From Microcoleus sp. bin48.metabat.b7b8b9.023 (lineage in GTDB: Bacteria > Cyanobacteriota > Cyanobacteriia > Cyanobacteriales > Microcoleaceae): DNA of 64,000 nt. The stretch lies in NCBI RefSeq assembly GCF_013299185.1, contig NZ_JAAFKG010000004.1:180022-244021 (forward strand). Reading direction: 5' to 3'. The position numbers were made by a program, and so were the translations under genes. Positions 7,775 to 15,278 of this stretch are shown here, piece by piece. The notes under the pieces were generated by a model. That model made no database searches, had not been told where the DNA came from, and saw only the letters and a program-made list of their open reading frames with translations. Each line of letters opens with the position of its first letter. Positions within the stretch are counted from its first letter, which is position 1.

Positions 7775-8125
7775 TTATCCCTCAGTAAGCTTTCGCGCTT
7801 TAGCCAAGCGTGATAAATTAATCGCTGCCTTCAAGTCTCTGTCCATTGAGTTACCACAACTTTCGCTGTTGAAGGTTCTTTCTTTCAGTGGCATATCTTG
7901 GATATGCCCACAGCTTGACTATTGTTTTGCAAGGGCGGAAACCAGCGGTCAGCAATGATTATTTCACAACCAAACTTTTTCGCCTTATATTCTAGGTGAC
8001 GCTTGAATTCAGAGAATCCACAGTCAGCTATTACCTGTGCTAGTTTGTGATTTTTTAGCATCCCATCAACATTTAAATCTTCTACTTATCGTTGCGTGGT
8101 TTTTGCATAAGTAAGTAGTGACTTG
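7775..8125 (-). pseudogene. decayed IS200/IS605-family tnpB (C-terminal half)
   Basis: Read on the minus strand, the region gives TnpB signatures in more than one frame: T-T-Y-L-C-K-N-H-A-T, then E-D-L-N-V-D-G-M-L-K-N-H-K-L-A, then F-G-C-E-I-I-I-A-D-R-W-F-P, then D-M-P-L-K-E-R-T-F-N, and finally N-S-M-D-R-D-L-K-A-A-I-N-L-S-R-L-A-K-A before the stop at 7775. The RuvC acidic residues are still visible. One frameshift lies before the E-D-L-N block and another, with damage, at the zinc-finger CxxC region, so no full product can be made. No tnpA or intact ends were found. The rest of 7664-8252 holds nothing else I recognise. Confidence 0.8.
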
Positions 8126-8252
8126 ATGCTGAAAGTCCAAGTTTTTTCACAAATGGCGCAGGGTTTGAACATGGCACACTATGAGTGTTTGTGTAAAAGT
8201 TTACCATTCTGTCTACTCAATTGCTAGCTAAGCACTTTCTCAGTAGTTTAAC

Positions 8253-9296
8253 TCAGGTCGGTGACTGCTGAGGCATCCAATTCGCCCAATCTTGCGGTTT
8301 TAAGAACTTTGAGTAGAGTTCGGCTTCTGGAGAGTTGGGTTCTGGCTCGAAACAATACTCCCAGCGTACCAGAGGTGGCAGGGACATCAGAATCGATTCG
8401 GTGCGTCCGTTGGTCTGTAAGCCAAAGGTCGTGCCCCGATCGTACACTAAGTTAAATTCAACGTAACGGCCGCGGCGGTAAAGTTGGAAATCGCGCTCGC
8501 GATCGCCGTATGCTTTCGATCGGTGTTTTTCAACAATTGGGGTGTAAGCCGGCAAAAATGCGCGGCCGCAGTCCTGTATGAAGGCGAACAGCGACTCCCA
8601 GCTTCTAGGCTCAGGGTTTCCGACATTTTTGCTGTACTCAGCAGCTTTCCCTTTGACATTCTGGTCGCGGTAAAGCGGGCCTTGAGCGTTTTGGTAGTCA
8701 AAAAACAGGCCGCCGATACCGCGAGTTTCTTGGCGGTGGGGCAGGTAGAAATATTCGTCGCACCAGAGTTTAAATGCCTGGTAATAGTCCGAGTGGTGTT
8801 TGTCGCAAGCTGCTTTCAGAGTTTTGTGGAAATGAGCTGCATCCTCATCCAACAGGTAATAGGGCGTCAAATCGACACCGCCACCAAACCACCAAATCGG
8901 GCCCGCTTCAAAATAACGGTAATTCAGGTGAACCGTAGGCAAGTAGGGATTGCGGGGGTGCAGCACCATCGAAGTACCAGTGGCGTAGAAATCGTGACCG
9001 GCAGCTTCTGGGTGCTTGGTCAGAATCAAAGCAGGCAAACTTTCGCCCCAAACTTGGGAAAAATTAACTCCGCCTTGTTCAAACACATTGCCTTCGCGCA
9101 TAACGCGAGAACGTCCGCCCCCGCCTTCGGAGCGTTCCCAAGAGTCCTCTTTAAATTTGCCGCCGCCATCGACCAGTTCGAGGGCTTGACAAATTTCGTC
9201 TTGTAGGCTTTTCATAAATTGGCTGACTCTAGCTCTAGAGTCAGCGGGCGGCAAAAACGGAGAAGTCGTGGTTTTAAGTGTTGTAGAAACTGTCAT
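8253..9296 (-). CDS. hemF: oxygen-dependent coproporphyrinogen III oxidase HemF
   Basis: A 347-residue protein covering the whole HemF family. Signatures include the early G-G-G-G-R-S-R-V-M block, [30 protein letters not shown] and the late [20 protein letters not shown]. It oxidatively decarboxylates coproporphyrinogen III to protoporphyrinogen IX in the haem/chlorophyll pathway, using O2, in the cytosol. Length is close to other cyanobacterial HemF. It is transcribed divergently from mrp, with about 190 bp between them. Confidence 0.97.
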   Translation of the reverse strand: MTVSTTLKTTTSPFLPPADSRARVSQFMKSLQDEICQALELVDGGGKFKEDSWERSEGGGGRSRVMREGNVFEQGGVNFSQVWGESLPALILTKHPEAAGHDFYATGTSMVLHPRNPYLPTVHLNYRYFEAGPIWWFGGGVDLTPYYLLDEDAAHFHKTLKAACDKHHSDYYQAFKLWCDEYFYLPHRQETRGIGGLFFDYQNAQGPLYRDQNVKGKAAEYSKNVGNPEPRSWESLFAFIQDCGRAFLPAYTPIVEKHRSKAYGDRERDFQLYRRGRYVEFNLVYDRGTTFGLQTNGRTESILMSLPPLVRWEYCFEPEPNSPEAELYSKFLKPQDWANWMPQQSPT

Positions 9297-9485
9297 AAAA
9301 TTTTCTGTTGTCAGATTTGAATCTTAGATGGTGATGATTGCCAAATCCAGTCGCCATGTAATTATGCCACCGCAGGTCTGCAAATGATCGCTATGAAGTT
9401 ACATTAAAAAATAGCAATAAAAATATACTTAAACTTGCGATCGAACATTCACTGACACAATTGCAGAGCTATGGTGGAGAACACA

Positions 9486-10556
9486 ATGCCCAGTACACTC
9501 GATATTAGTTCAGTCTTAGAAATCCTGCGACCTGTGCAAGACCCCGAACTGCAAAAAAGTTTGGTGGAATTGAACATGATTCGTAACATCAAAATTGACG
9601 GCGGAGTCGTCAGTTTTACTTTAGTGCTGACAACGCCTGCTTGCCCGCTGCGAGAGTTTATTGTCGAAGATTGCCAAAAAGCGGTCAAACAGTTGCCAGG
9701 AGTCGAAAAAGTGGCAGTGGAGGTGACAGCCGAGACTCCCCAGCAGAAGGGAGTGGTCGATCGGCAAGGCATAGAAGGCGTTAAAAATATTATCGCCATT
9801 TCCAGCGGCAAAGGCGGCGTCGGCAAAAGCACGGTAGCCGTGAATGTGGCTGTAGCGCTAGCGCAAACCGGAGCCAAGGTGGGTTTGCTGGATGCCGATA
9901 TCTATGGGCCCAACGATCCAAATATGTTGGGTTTGGGGGACGCGAAAGTGATGGTTAGGGACGGAAAAAGCGGGGAAAGCCTCGAACCCGCGTTTAATTA
10001 CGGCGTCAAATTGGTGTCGATGGCGTTTTTAATTGAGAAAGACCAGCCTGTAATTTGGCGCGGCCCAATGTTGAATGGGATTATCCGGCAGTTTCTGTAT
10101 CAGGTGAATTGGGGCGATTTAGATTATCTGATTGTCGATATGCCTCCGGGTACTGGAGACGCGCAGTTGACGATGGCCCAAGCGGTGCCGATGGCGGGTG
10201 TGGTGATTGTGACGACGCCGCAGACGGTGGCTTTGTTGGACTCCCGCAAGGGGTTGAAGATGTTCCAGCAGTTGGGAGTCTCGGTGTTGGGAATTGTGGA
10301 AAACATGAGCTATTTTGTGCCGCCGGATATGCCTGACAAGCAATATGATATTTTCGGTTCCGGCGGCGGGGAAAGGACGGCGGCAGAGTTGGGAGTGCCG
10401 CTGTTAGGCCGCATTCCGCTGGAAATTCCGCTGCGCGAAGGTGGCGATTCGGGTGTGCCGATTGTGGTGGGACAACCGGGTTCTGCTTCGGCGAGGGAGT
10501 TGCGGGCGATCGCGGGTCGGATTGCTGGTAAAGTTTCCGTAGCAGCCCTAGCCTAA
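9486..10556 (+). CDS. mrp: Mrp/ApbC-type iron-sulfur carrier ATPase
   Basis: The start at 9486 is chosen because GGAG lies 6 bp upstream; an ATG at 9471 would add five residues and has no such site. The first ~85 residues are a DUF59/MIP18-type domain (V-L-E-I-L-R-P-V-Q-D-P-E-L, T-T-P-A-C-P-L). A ParA/MinD-like ATPase follows, with deviant Walker A G-K-G-G-V-G-K-S-T at residues 108-116, D-A-D-I-Y-G-P-N and D-Y-L-I-V-D-M-P-P-G-T-G-D. The family binds and hands on Fe-S clusters to apoproteins. A CxxC near the C-terminus is not evident. No partner genes are adjacent. Confidence 0.93.
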   Translation: MPSTLDISSVLEILRPVQDPELQKSLVELNMIRNIKIDGGVVSFTLVLTTPACPLREFIVEDCQKAVKQLPGVEKVAVEVTAETPQQKGVVDRQGIEGVKNIIAISSGKGGVGKSTVAVNVAVALAQTGAKVGLLDADIYGPNDPNMLGLGDAKVMVRDGKSGESLEPAFNYGVKLVSMAFLIEKDQPVIWRGPMLNGIIRQFLYQVNWGDLDYLIVDMPPGTGDAQLTMAQAVPMAGVVIVTTPQTVALLDSRKGLKMFQQLGVSVLGIVENMSYFVPPDMPDKQYDIFGSGGGERTAAELGVPLLGRIPLEIPLREGGDSGVPIVVGQPGSASARELRAIAGRIAGKVSVAALA

Positions 10557-10663
10557 ATTACATTGGAATTAACATTACCCGAAATCAGGAGACTGCACGT
10601 GCCTTTCGTAGTGTCGGCTTAACGTCAAACGCACTCAGAGACTGCTGTTGGACGATTAAGGCC

Positions 10664-10747
10664 AGATCCCCCCTAGCCCCCCTTAAGAAGGGGGGGGACA
10701 GGAGTCTTCTCAAAGTCCCCCTTCTTAAGGGGGATTTAGGGGGATCT
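10664..10747. repeat. GATCCCCCC...CCTTAAGAAGGGGG palindromic repeat, copy 1
   Basis: AGATCCCCCCTAGCCCCCCT at 10664 is mirrored by AGGGGGATTTAGGGGGATCT ending at 10747, with two internal CTTAAG/CTTCTTAAG hairpins. Related copies are at 17018-17040 plus 17220-17260, at 17284-17365, and at 18756-18780 plus 18960-19034. The 10557-10663 stretch before it is similar to 43966-44035, so the unit may be larger. The rest of this gap up to ndhS carries no gene. Confidence 0.8.
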
Positions 10748-10921
10748 AGACTTAGGTAAAAACAAGATTTATCAAAGCTTTCAGGCTTAAGTTGACACTC
10801 CTTGGGCACGTGCCGTGTCCCTACCTGATTATTTTGGGGTAGGGAGACGGCATTGCCGTCTCCGAACTCGATCGCCAAGAAACGGTAAACTATAAACAGC
10901 AAACATCACATTCAAACAATT

Positions 10922-11113
10922 ATGATTTTTCCTGGTTCCGCAGTTCGAGTTAAAGATAAGGGCGAGATTTACTACGCTTTTCAAGGACAAGTCCAGCGAG
11001 TTACCGACGGGAAAGTCGCCGTACTGTTTGAAGGTGGCAATTGGGACAAGTTGATTACTTTCCGCCTGTCGCAGTTGGAACTTGTCGATGCTACGGCTGG
11101 CCGCGCGAAATAG
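10922..11113 (+). CDS. ndhS: NAD(P)H dehydrogenase-like complex subunit NdhS
   Basis: A 63-residue protein matching cyanobacterial NdhS (DUF3252): [10 protein letters not shown] at the start and [16 protein letters not shown] then [10 protein letters not shown] at the end, an SH3-like barrel. NdhS is a peripheral subunit of the thylakoid NDH-1 complex that helps dock ferredoxin for cyclic electron flow. The gene stands alone between repeat clusters. Confidence 0.9.
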   Translation: MIFPGSAVRVKDKGEIYYAFQGQVQRVTDGKVAVLFEGGNWDKLITFRLSQLELVDATAGRAK

Positions 11114-11342
11114 TCATTGGTCATTAGTGAGTTGTTATTGGTTATTGGTTGTTGGTTATTGGTTATTGGTTATTAGTTATTAGTTATTGGTTGTTAGTAC
11201 CCACTTACAAATAACAAATAATAAATAACCAACTGCTAACCGCCAAGTGACAACTGTCAACTGCCAACTCAAAGAGGGCGGGCACGCACCATCCACCGCC
11301 CCTACAAACTGTCAACTGTCAACTGTCAACTGTCAACTGACT
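11114..11342. repeat. short tandem repeats (TTATTGG and CAACTGT heptamers)
   Basis: From about 11125 to 11195 the sequence is an array of TTATTGG/TTATTAG heptamers. From about 11246 to 11340 it is CAACTGT/CAACTGC heptamers, interrupted by a GC-rich spacer. The second array ends four bases before the ATG of the next gene (11346). Such heptamer arrays (STRR) are typical of filamentous cyanobacteria. Confidence 0.8.
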
Positions 11343-11345
11343 AAT

Positions 11346-12014
11346 ATGCGTTTACCTTTACCTCAATTTGCTACAAAAGAGCGTCATCCCGATCGCATTG
11401 CTGAAGTCATCGAGACAGCAACTACAGAGTTTCTAGCTCAATGCTTGGAACCGGATGACTTGAGTTTTCCGGTGATGCCGCCTTTTGGGAGTTGGGTGAA
11501 GGCGGAAGATGAAGAGTCTAAAAATCAAATCTACGGCGTAGTTTACCATGCTACCACTAGCCCGATCGACTCGGTGCACAGAGCTCGGGCTTTGGGTTTA
11601 TCGCTGGAAGAGTTGCGGGAAGAACAACCGCAGATTTTTGCGATGCTGAAAACCGAGTTTCGAGTGGCGCTTGTGGGGTTTGAGAAGCCACCGGAAAGGT
11701 TGAACGGCCACGGCCCATCGAGGGGTACAATTTATCAGTATTTGCCGCCGCGCCCGCCGCAAATTCACCAAGCGGTTTATCGCTGCGAACCGGATGAGGT
11801 GATTGATTTTACGGTGCAGTTGGATTTTTTGAGGACGCTGCTGGGAGTGACGAATGCGCCTGTGGATGCGCTGGTGGCTGCGACGATTCGGGAGATTTAT
11901 CAGTTGCGAATGCGCGATCGATCTTGGTTGGTGGAAGCGGGGAGGAATTTAAGTGTTTTGTTGAAGGATGATTATGACAGGTTGCGGGTGATTTTGAGTC
12001 AGATTCATCCGTAA
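11346..12014 (+). CDS. conserved cyanobacterial protein, HAS-barrel-like
   Basis: A 222-residue protein starting at 11346 (M-R-L-P-L-P-Q-F); the frame is open upstream only through heptamer repeats. It lacks a signal peptide and membrane segments. Features include V-M-P-P-F-G-S-W-V-K near the N-terminus, a beta-rich first half (N-Q-I-Y-G-V-V-Y-H-A-T-T-S-P-I-D-S) and a helical C-terminal half. The pattern resembles the HAS-barrel N-domain found before HerA-like ATPases, and similar stand-alone proteins are widespread in cyanobacteria. Function is unknown. Confidence 0.7.
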   Translation: MRLPLPQFATKERHPDRIAEVIETATTEFLAQCLEPDDLSFPVMPPFGSWVKAEDEESKNQIYGVVYHATTSPIDSVHRARALGLSLEELREEQPQIFAMLKTEFRVALVGFEKPPERLNGHGPSRGTIYQYLPPRPPQIHQAVYRCEPDEVIDFTVQLDFLRTLLGVTNAPVDALVAATIREIYQLRMRDRSWLVEAGRNLSVLLKDDYDRLRVILSQIHP

Positions 12015-12130
12015 TACTCGACAAAATTGAAATAGCCTGAAGCTGGCATTTTATAGATGACAGGTTTCCTAAACTAAACTAAACTATCAATAGTTCAGAC
12101 CCCACTTTACTGCTATACAAAATAAATCTT

Positions 12131-13591
12131 ATGCAGGGATCAATACTCGCAGGACGCTATCACATCATAAAACACTTGGGAGGCGGTGGCTTCGGTCAGA
12201 CTTACCTGGCTGAAGATAAAAGGCGATCGGGAAATCTTCGATGTGTCGTCAAACAACTTAAGCCGCAGTTTACCGATCCGCAGACTTTAAGTATAGCTAG
12301 ACGTTTATTTAAAACAGAAACAGAAAGCCTCCACCAGCTAGGAACTCATTCTCAGATTCCCGAACTTTTGGATCACTTTGAGGAAAATCAAGAATTTTAT
12401 TTAGTTCAGGAGTTGATTGATGGAAGAGATTTAAGTAAAGAAATTATCCCTGGCCAGCGGCTTAGCGAGTCGGAAGTTATGGCTATTTTGCATGAAATCA
12501 TAGAAATATTAGTATTTGTTCAGCAACACAAAGTCATCCACCGGGATATTAAACCTACTAATTTAATGAGGCGCAATTCCGATCGCAAAATATTCTTAAT
12601 TGACTTTGGTGCTGTCAAACAAATTACTACTCAAATAGTTAATACCACTGGGCAAATACCGCCGACTATTGGCATCGGTACTGGTGGGTATATGCCAGCG
12701 GAACAAAATAACGGACATCCTAACTTTAGCAGCGATATCTATGCTGTGGGAATGACTGGGATTGAATGGCTGACGGGGATACTTCCGCACGAGTTGCCAA
12801 AGGATGCTAATGGTGAAATTGTTTGGCGCGATCGGGCTCGAGTTAGCGACGGCTTTGCTAATATTTTAAACAAAATGGTGCGCTATCATTTTCGCGATCG
12901 CTACCAGTCAGCCGCAGAGGTGTTGCAAGCTCTCAACAATTTAAGGAGAGTTCGACCACCTACTACTGTAATATCATCTCCTAACTTATTGACATTAATG
13001 AGTAACTGGACGCGAGAACATATAATTGGTTTGCTTGGGGTTAGTTTGGCTGCTATATTTGGTGTAGCAGCATTCTTTACACCAGAAATTAGAAAGATGC
13101 TGGGATTGGAGGGTGCGGATAATCTGGCAAGTTATGACAATACAGCCAAAGGCATTAAAATCAAATATCCCGATAATTGGACTAAACAAGAAGAGTCTAA
13201 CGCCATTACCCAAGAGGTGGTTCAATTTATTTCACCGAAAGAAAGCGAGGGCGATAAATTTCAAGAACGGCTGATTGTGACAGTCGAACCTACGACGAAT
13301 AATAAAACCCTTGATGAATATACCAAGTTATCTAAACAAGAAATCCTGAATTTAGATAAAAATGCTAAGATAGATAAAGAGGAAGAATCTACTCTGGCTG
13401 GCAAAAATGGGTATAGAGTTGTTTATACAACAAAAGAAGGGAATGAAGAGTTTAAAAAATTGAATGTTTGGACAATGAAAAATGACAAGGCTTATTTGAT
13501 AACCTATGAGGCGGAAGCGGGAAAGTACGAGCAGTTTTTGCCGGTTGTTGAGAAGATGATTAAGTCGCTGGAAGTTCAAGACACGAAATAA
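12131..13591 (+). CDS. membrane-bound Ser/Thr protein kinase with extracytoplasmic PsbP-like domain
   Basis: Residues about 10-270 form a complete eukaryotic-type kinase: a glycine-rich loop (L-G-G-G-G-F-G-Q-T-Y), catalytic Lys41 in V-V-K-Q-L, H-R-D-I-K-P-T-N (Asp139) and D-F-G (Asp158). One membrane span lies near 298-320 (I-I-G-L-L-G-V-S-L-A-A-I-F-G). The C-terminal ~150 residues resemble PsbP/DUF1795-type folds (G-I-K-I-K-Y-P-D-N-W, ending K-M-I-K-S-L-E-V) and would lie outside the cytoplasmic membrane, perhaps as a sensor. The next gene starts 24 bp downstream on the same strand, so it may head an operon with the zeta-toxin module. Confidence 0.93.
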   Translation: MQGSILAGRYHIIKHLGGGGFGQTYLAEDKRRSGNLRCVVKQLKPQFTDPQTLSIARRLFKTETESLHQLGTHSQIPELLDHFEENQEFYLVQELIDGRDLSKEIIPGQRLSESEVMAILHEIIEILVFVQQHKVIHRDIKPTNLMRRNSDRKIFLIDFGAVKQITTQIVNTTGQIPPTIGIGTGGYMPAEQNNGHPNFSSDIYAVGMTGIEWLTGILPHELPKDANGEIVWRDRARVSDGFANILNKMVRYHFRDRYQSAAEVLQALNNLRRVRPPTTVISSPNLLTLMSNWTREHIIGLLGVSLAAIFGVAAFFTPEIRKMLGLEGADNLASYDNTAKGIKIKYPDNWTKQEESNAITQEVVQFISPKESEGDKFQERLIVTVEPTTNNKTLDEYTKLSKQEILNLDKNAKIDKEEESTLAGKNGYRVVYTTKEGNEEFKKLNVWTMKNDKAYLITYEAEAGKYEQFLPVVEKMIKSLEVQDTK

Positions 13592-13615
13592 ATTTATTGA
13601 GGCAGTTGTCAGATT

Positions 13616-13969
13616 ATGGTGACAGTATCAATCAAAGATGAATATGTTGAAGTGTTGAGTGCTTTGGGTGATTTGCAGGCCGCTATGGATTTGGCAATCC
13701 AACGTTATACCATCGAGCAGATTACAGGTAAAATTGCTGAACTTCGGCAAAGAAATGCTCAGTATCAAGCTAAATATGGCATGGATTATCTCACTTTTAA
13801 CCAGCGAGTTTCTGAAGATGAAGTTTTTATCAGAAATCTAGAATCGAAGGTTAATAATTTGTGGGAAATTGACTTGGCTGATTGGGAATTTTGCTATAAG
13901 GGGATAGGAGATTGGACGCGCAAGTTACAGAGTATTTTACTTGAAACTAATAATTTATTAAATGCCTAA
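13616..13969 (+). CDS. conserved hypothetical protein, first gene of zeta-toxin module
   Basis: A 117-residue, probably all-helical soluble protein (A-M-D-L-A-I-Q-R-Y-T-I-E-Q-I, A-E-L-R-Q-R-N-A-Q-Y-Q). It overlaps the following zeta-toxin-like gene by 8 bp, so the two are translationally coupled. Small helical proteins in this position are often antitoxins. That role is an inference from context; I recognise no named family. Confidence 0.7.
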   Translation: MVTVSIKDEYVEVLSALGDLQAAMDLAIQRYTIEQITGKIAELRQRNAQYQAKYGMDYLTFNQRVSEDEVFIRNLESKVNNLWEIDLADWEFCYKGIGDWTRKLQSILLETNNLLNA

Positions 13970-14528
13970 TTTATACATTATTGGCGGTGCTAACGGTTCT
14001 GGAAAAACCACCGCCGCTAGGGAAATCTTACCCTACTTCCTAGAGGTTTTTGAATATGTCAACGCCGATGAAATAGCGGCGGGTCTTTCTCCTTTTAACC
14101 CTGAATCTGTAGCTATTCAATCGGGACGATTAATGTTAGAAAGGCTATCAACTTTAGTCAAGGCTGAAGCTGATTTTGCTTTTGAAACTACTCTAGCTGC
14201 TCGGAATTTTGCCCGATTTTTGCGAGAGTGTAGAACTAAAGGTTATCAAATCAACTTAATTTATTTTTGGTTGCAAAGTCCTGAATTAGCCATTACGCGG
14301 GTACGCCGACGGGTAGAAAGTGGGGGCCACAATATCCCAGAAGATACTATCCGCCGTCGCTACGAACGGGGACGGACAAACTTAATAGATTTGTATTTAC
14401 CTTTATGCGATACTTGGATGGTGTATGATAATACTAAAAGTCAACCTCAATTGGTGGCAGCATCCGGTAACGATCGAGAGGAAATTATTTATGAACCCCC
14501 AATCTGGAACCAAATCATCCTTAGATAG
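13962..14528 (+). CDS. zeta-toxin-like P-loop kinase
   Basis: A 188-residue protein with an N-terminal Walker A G-G-A-N-G-S-G-K-T-T (residues 8-17), N-A-D-E-I-A-A-G-L-S-P-F, F-A-F-E-T-T-L-A and an arginine-rich lid (R-V-R-R-R-V-E-S-G-G-H-N-I-P-E-D-T-I-R-R-R-Y) typical of chromosomal zeta-toxin-like proteins. Zeta toxins phosphorylate UDP-N-acetylglucosamine and block wall synthesis, but this short subgroup is poorly characterised and could have another substrate. It overlaps the upstream gene by 8 bp and the downstream gene by 38 bp. Confidence 0.85.
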   Translation: MPNLYIIGGANGSGKTTAAREILPYFLEVFEYVNADEIAAGLSPFNPESVAIQSGRLMLERLSTLVKAEADFAFETTLAARNFARFLRECRTKGYQINLIYFWLQSPELAITRVRRRVESGGHNIPEDTIRRRYERGRTNLIDLYLPLCDTWMVYDNTKSQPQLVAASGNDREEIIYEPPIWNQIILR

Positions 14529-14712
14529 TAAACCGCAAATTACCCTCACAGAACTCCAGCAAAAGATTGATGCTGGGGTTAAAATTGCTATTGCTAAAGC
14601 CATAGAAAAACACCGCAAATTAGGGGAATCAATTAGCATTTGGCAAGATGGCAAAGTAATTACTTTAACTGCCGATCAAATTCCTCCCCTGAAATTAGAT
14701 AATGATAGTTAA
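14491..14712 (+). CDS. small conserved protein, third gene of zeta-toxin module
   Basis: A 73-residue protein starting within the 3' end of the zeta-like gene (ATG at 14491). It has one amphipathic helix (E-L-Q-Q-K-I-D-A-G-V-K-I-A-I-A-K-A-I-E-K) and a C-terminal W-Q-D-G-K-V-I-T-L-T-A-D-Q-I-P-P-L. This suggests a small regulator or antitoxin. An in-frame start at 14425 is possible but would deepen the overlap. The 38-bp overlap strongly implies cotranscription. Confidence 0.65.
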   Translation: MNPQSGTKSSLDSKPQITLTELQQKIDAGVKIAIAKAIEKHRKLGESISIWQDGKVITLTADQIPPLKLDNDS

Positions 14713-14737
14713 CCTTAATTAGCACTTACGGGGGCCG

Positions 14738-14802
14738 AGAAACCGGGTTTTTTACGAAAAATATTCGTCGTAGCCGACAGATTAGGTAAAAACCCGGTTT
14801 CT
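14738..14802. repeat. GAAACCGGGTTTTT hairpin repeat, copy 1
   Basis: GAGAAACCGGGTTTTTT at 14737-14753 pairs with AAAAACCCGGTTTCT at 14788-14802. A second copy with the same arms and a similar loop (TCG...TTCGGTAAAAA) lies at 49618-49682. The hairpin follows the zeta-toxin module and could end its transcript. Confidence 0.75.
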
Positions 14803-14888
14803 TTGGTCGCAGTGAGTAAATCCTGAGAATCTTCAAAATTAACGTAATCACTCAATCTGATAAATGTAAGCATCATCAACATTGAATA

Positions 14889-15278
14889 CTAGCGGATTGT
14901 CAAAGTGTATCTACCTCTTTCGCCTTTTTTATAAGCATTAACAACTACGGTATAGCGGCCGCTAGCGGGTAAGGTGACAGTGACAGAAGAATTGGAATTT
15001 GAGCTGCTGATGTCGTCATTTTTTGCTAACAGTTTTTCATCAGGGCTAAAAAGTGCGACTAAGGTATCAAAATCGCGGCTTTCTACGCTAATTGTAACTG
15101 ATTGACCGGCTCGGCCTTGAAAGGTATGTTGCTCGTACAGACTTCCGTCAGAGGGAAGGGCAGAGGATCTACCGGGTATTAATGAGTTATTAGCACTGAG
15201 TAGGGTTGTAGATGTTGGTTGAGTCGGTGTATTATTTTGAAGATATCTAATTCTATTTAGGGATCTCGGTAAGTCCGT
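14889..15278 (-). pseudogene. PPC (bacterial pre-peptidase C-terminal) domain segment, in frame behind a TAG
   Basis: Immediately after the TAG that ends the trypsin/TPR gene (15279-15281), the same frame stays open for 129 codons to a TAG at 14889-14891. The segment has a ~40-residue Thr/Ser/Asn-rich linker and then a clear PPC-type beta domain: H-T-F-Q-G-R-A-G-Q-S-V-T-I-S-V, S-R-D-F-D-T-L-V-A-L-F-S-P-D, L-A-K-N-D-D, L-P-A-S-G-R-Y-T-V-V-V and G-R-Y-T-L-T. It contains no in-frame ATG and no obvious ribosome site. It is therefore either the severed C-terminus of the upstream protein or made only by readthrough. Confidence 0.8.

Noticed and set aside
8484..9206. 240-residue plus-strand frame inside hemF
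   Set aside because: Antisense shadow of a well-supported gene; no family signatures or ribosome site.
9449..9877. 142-residue minus-strand frame over mrp
   Set aside because: Shadow of mrp with low-complexity Ser/Thr composition.
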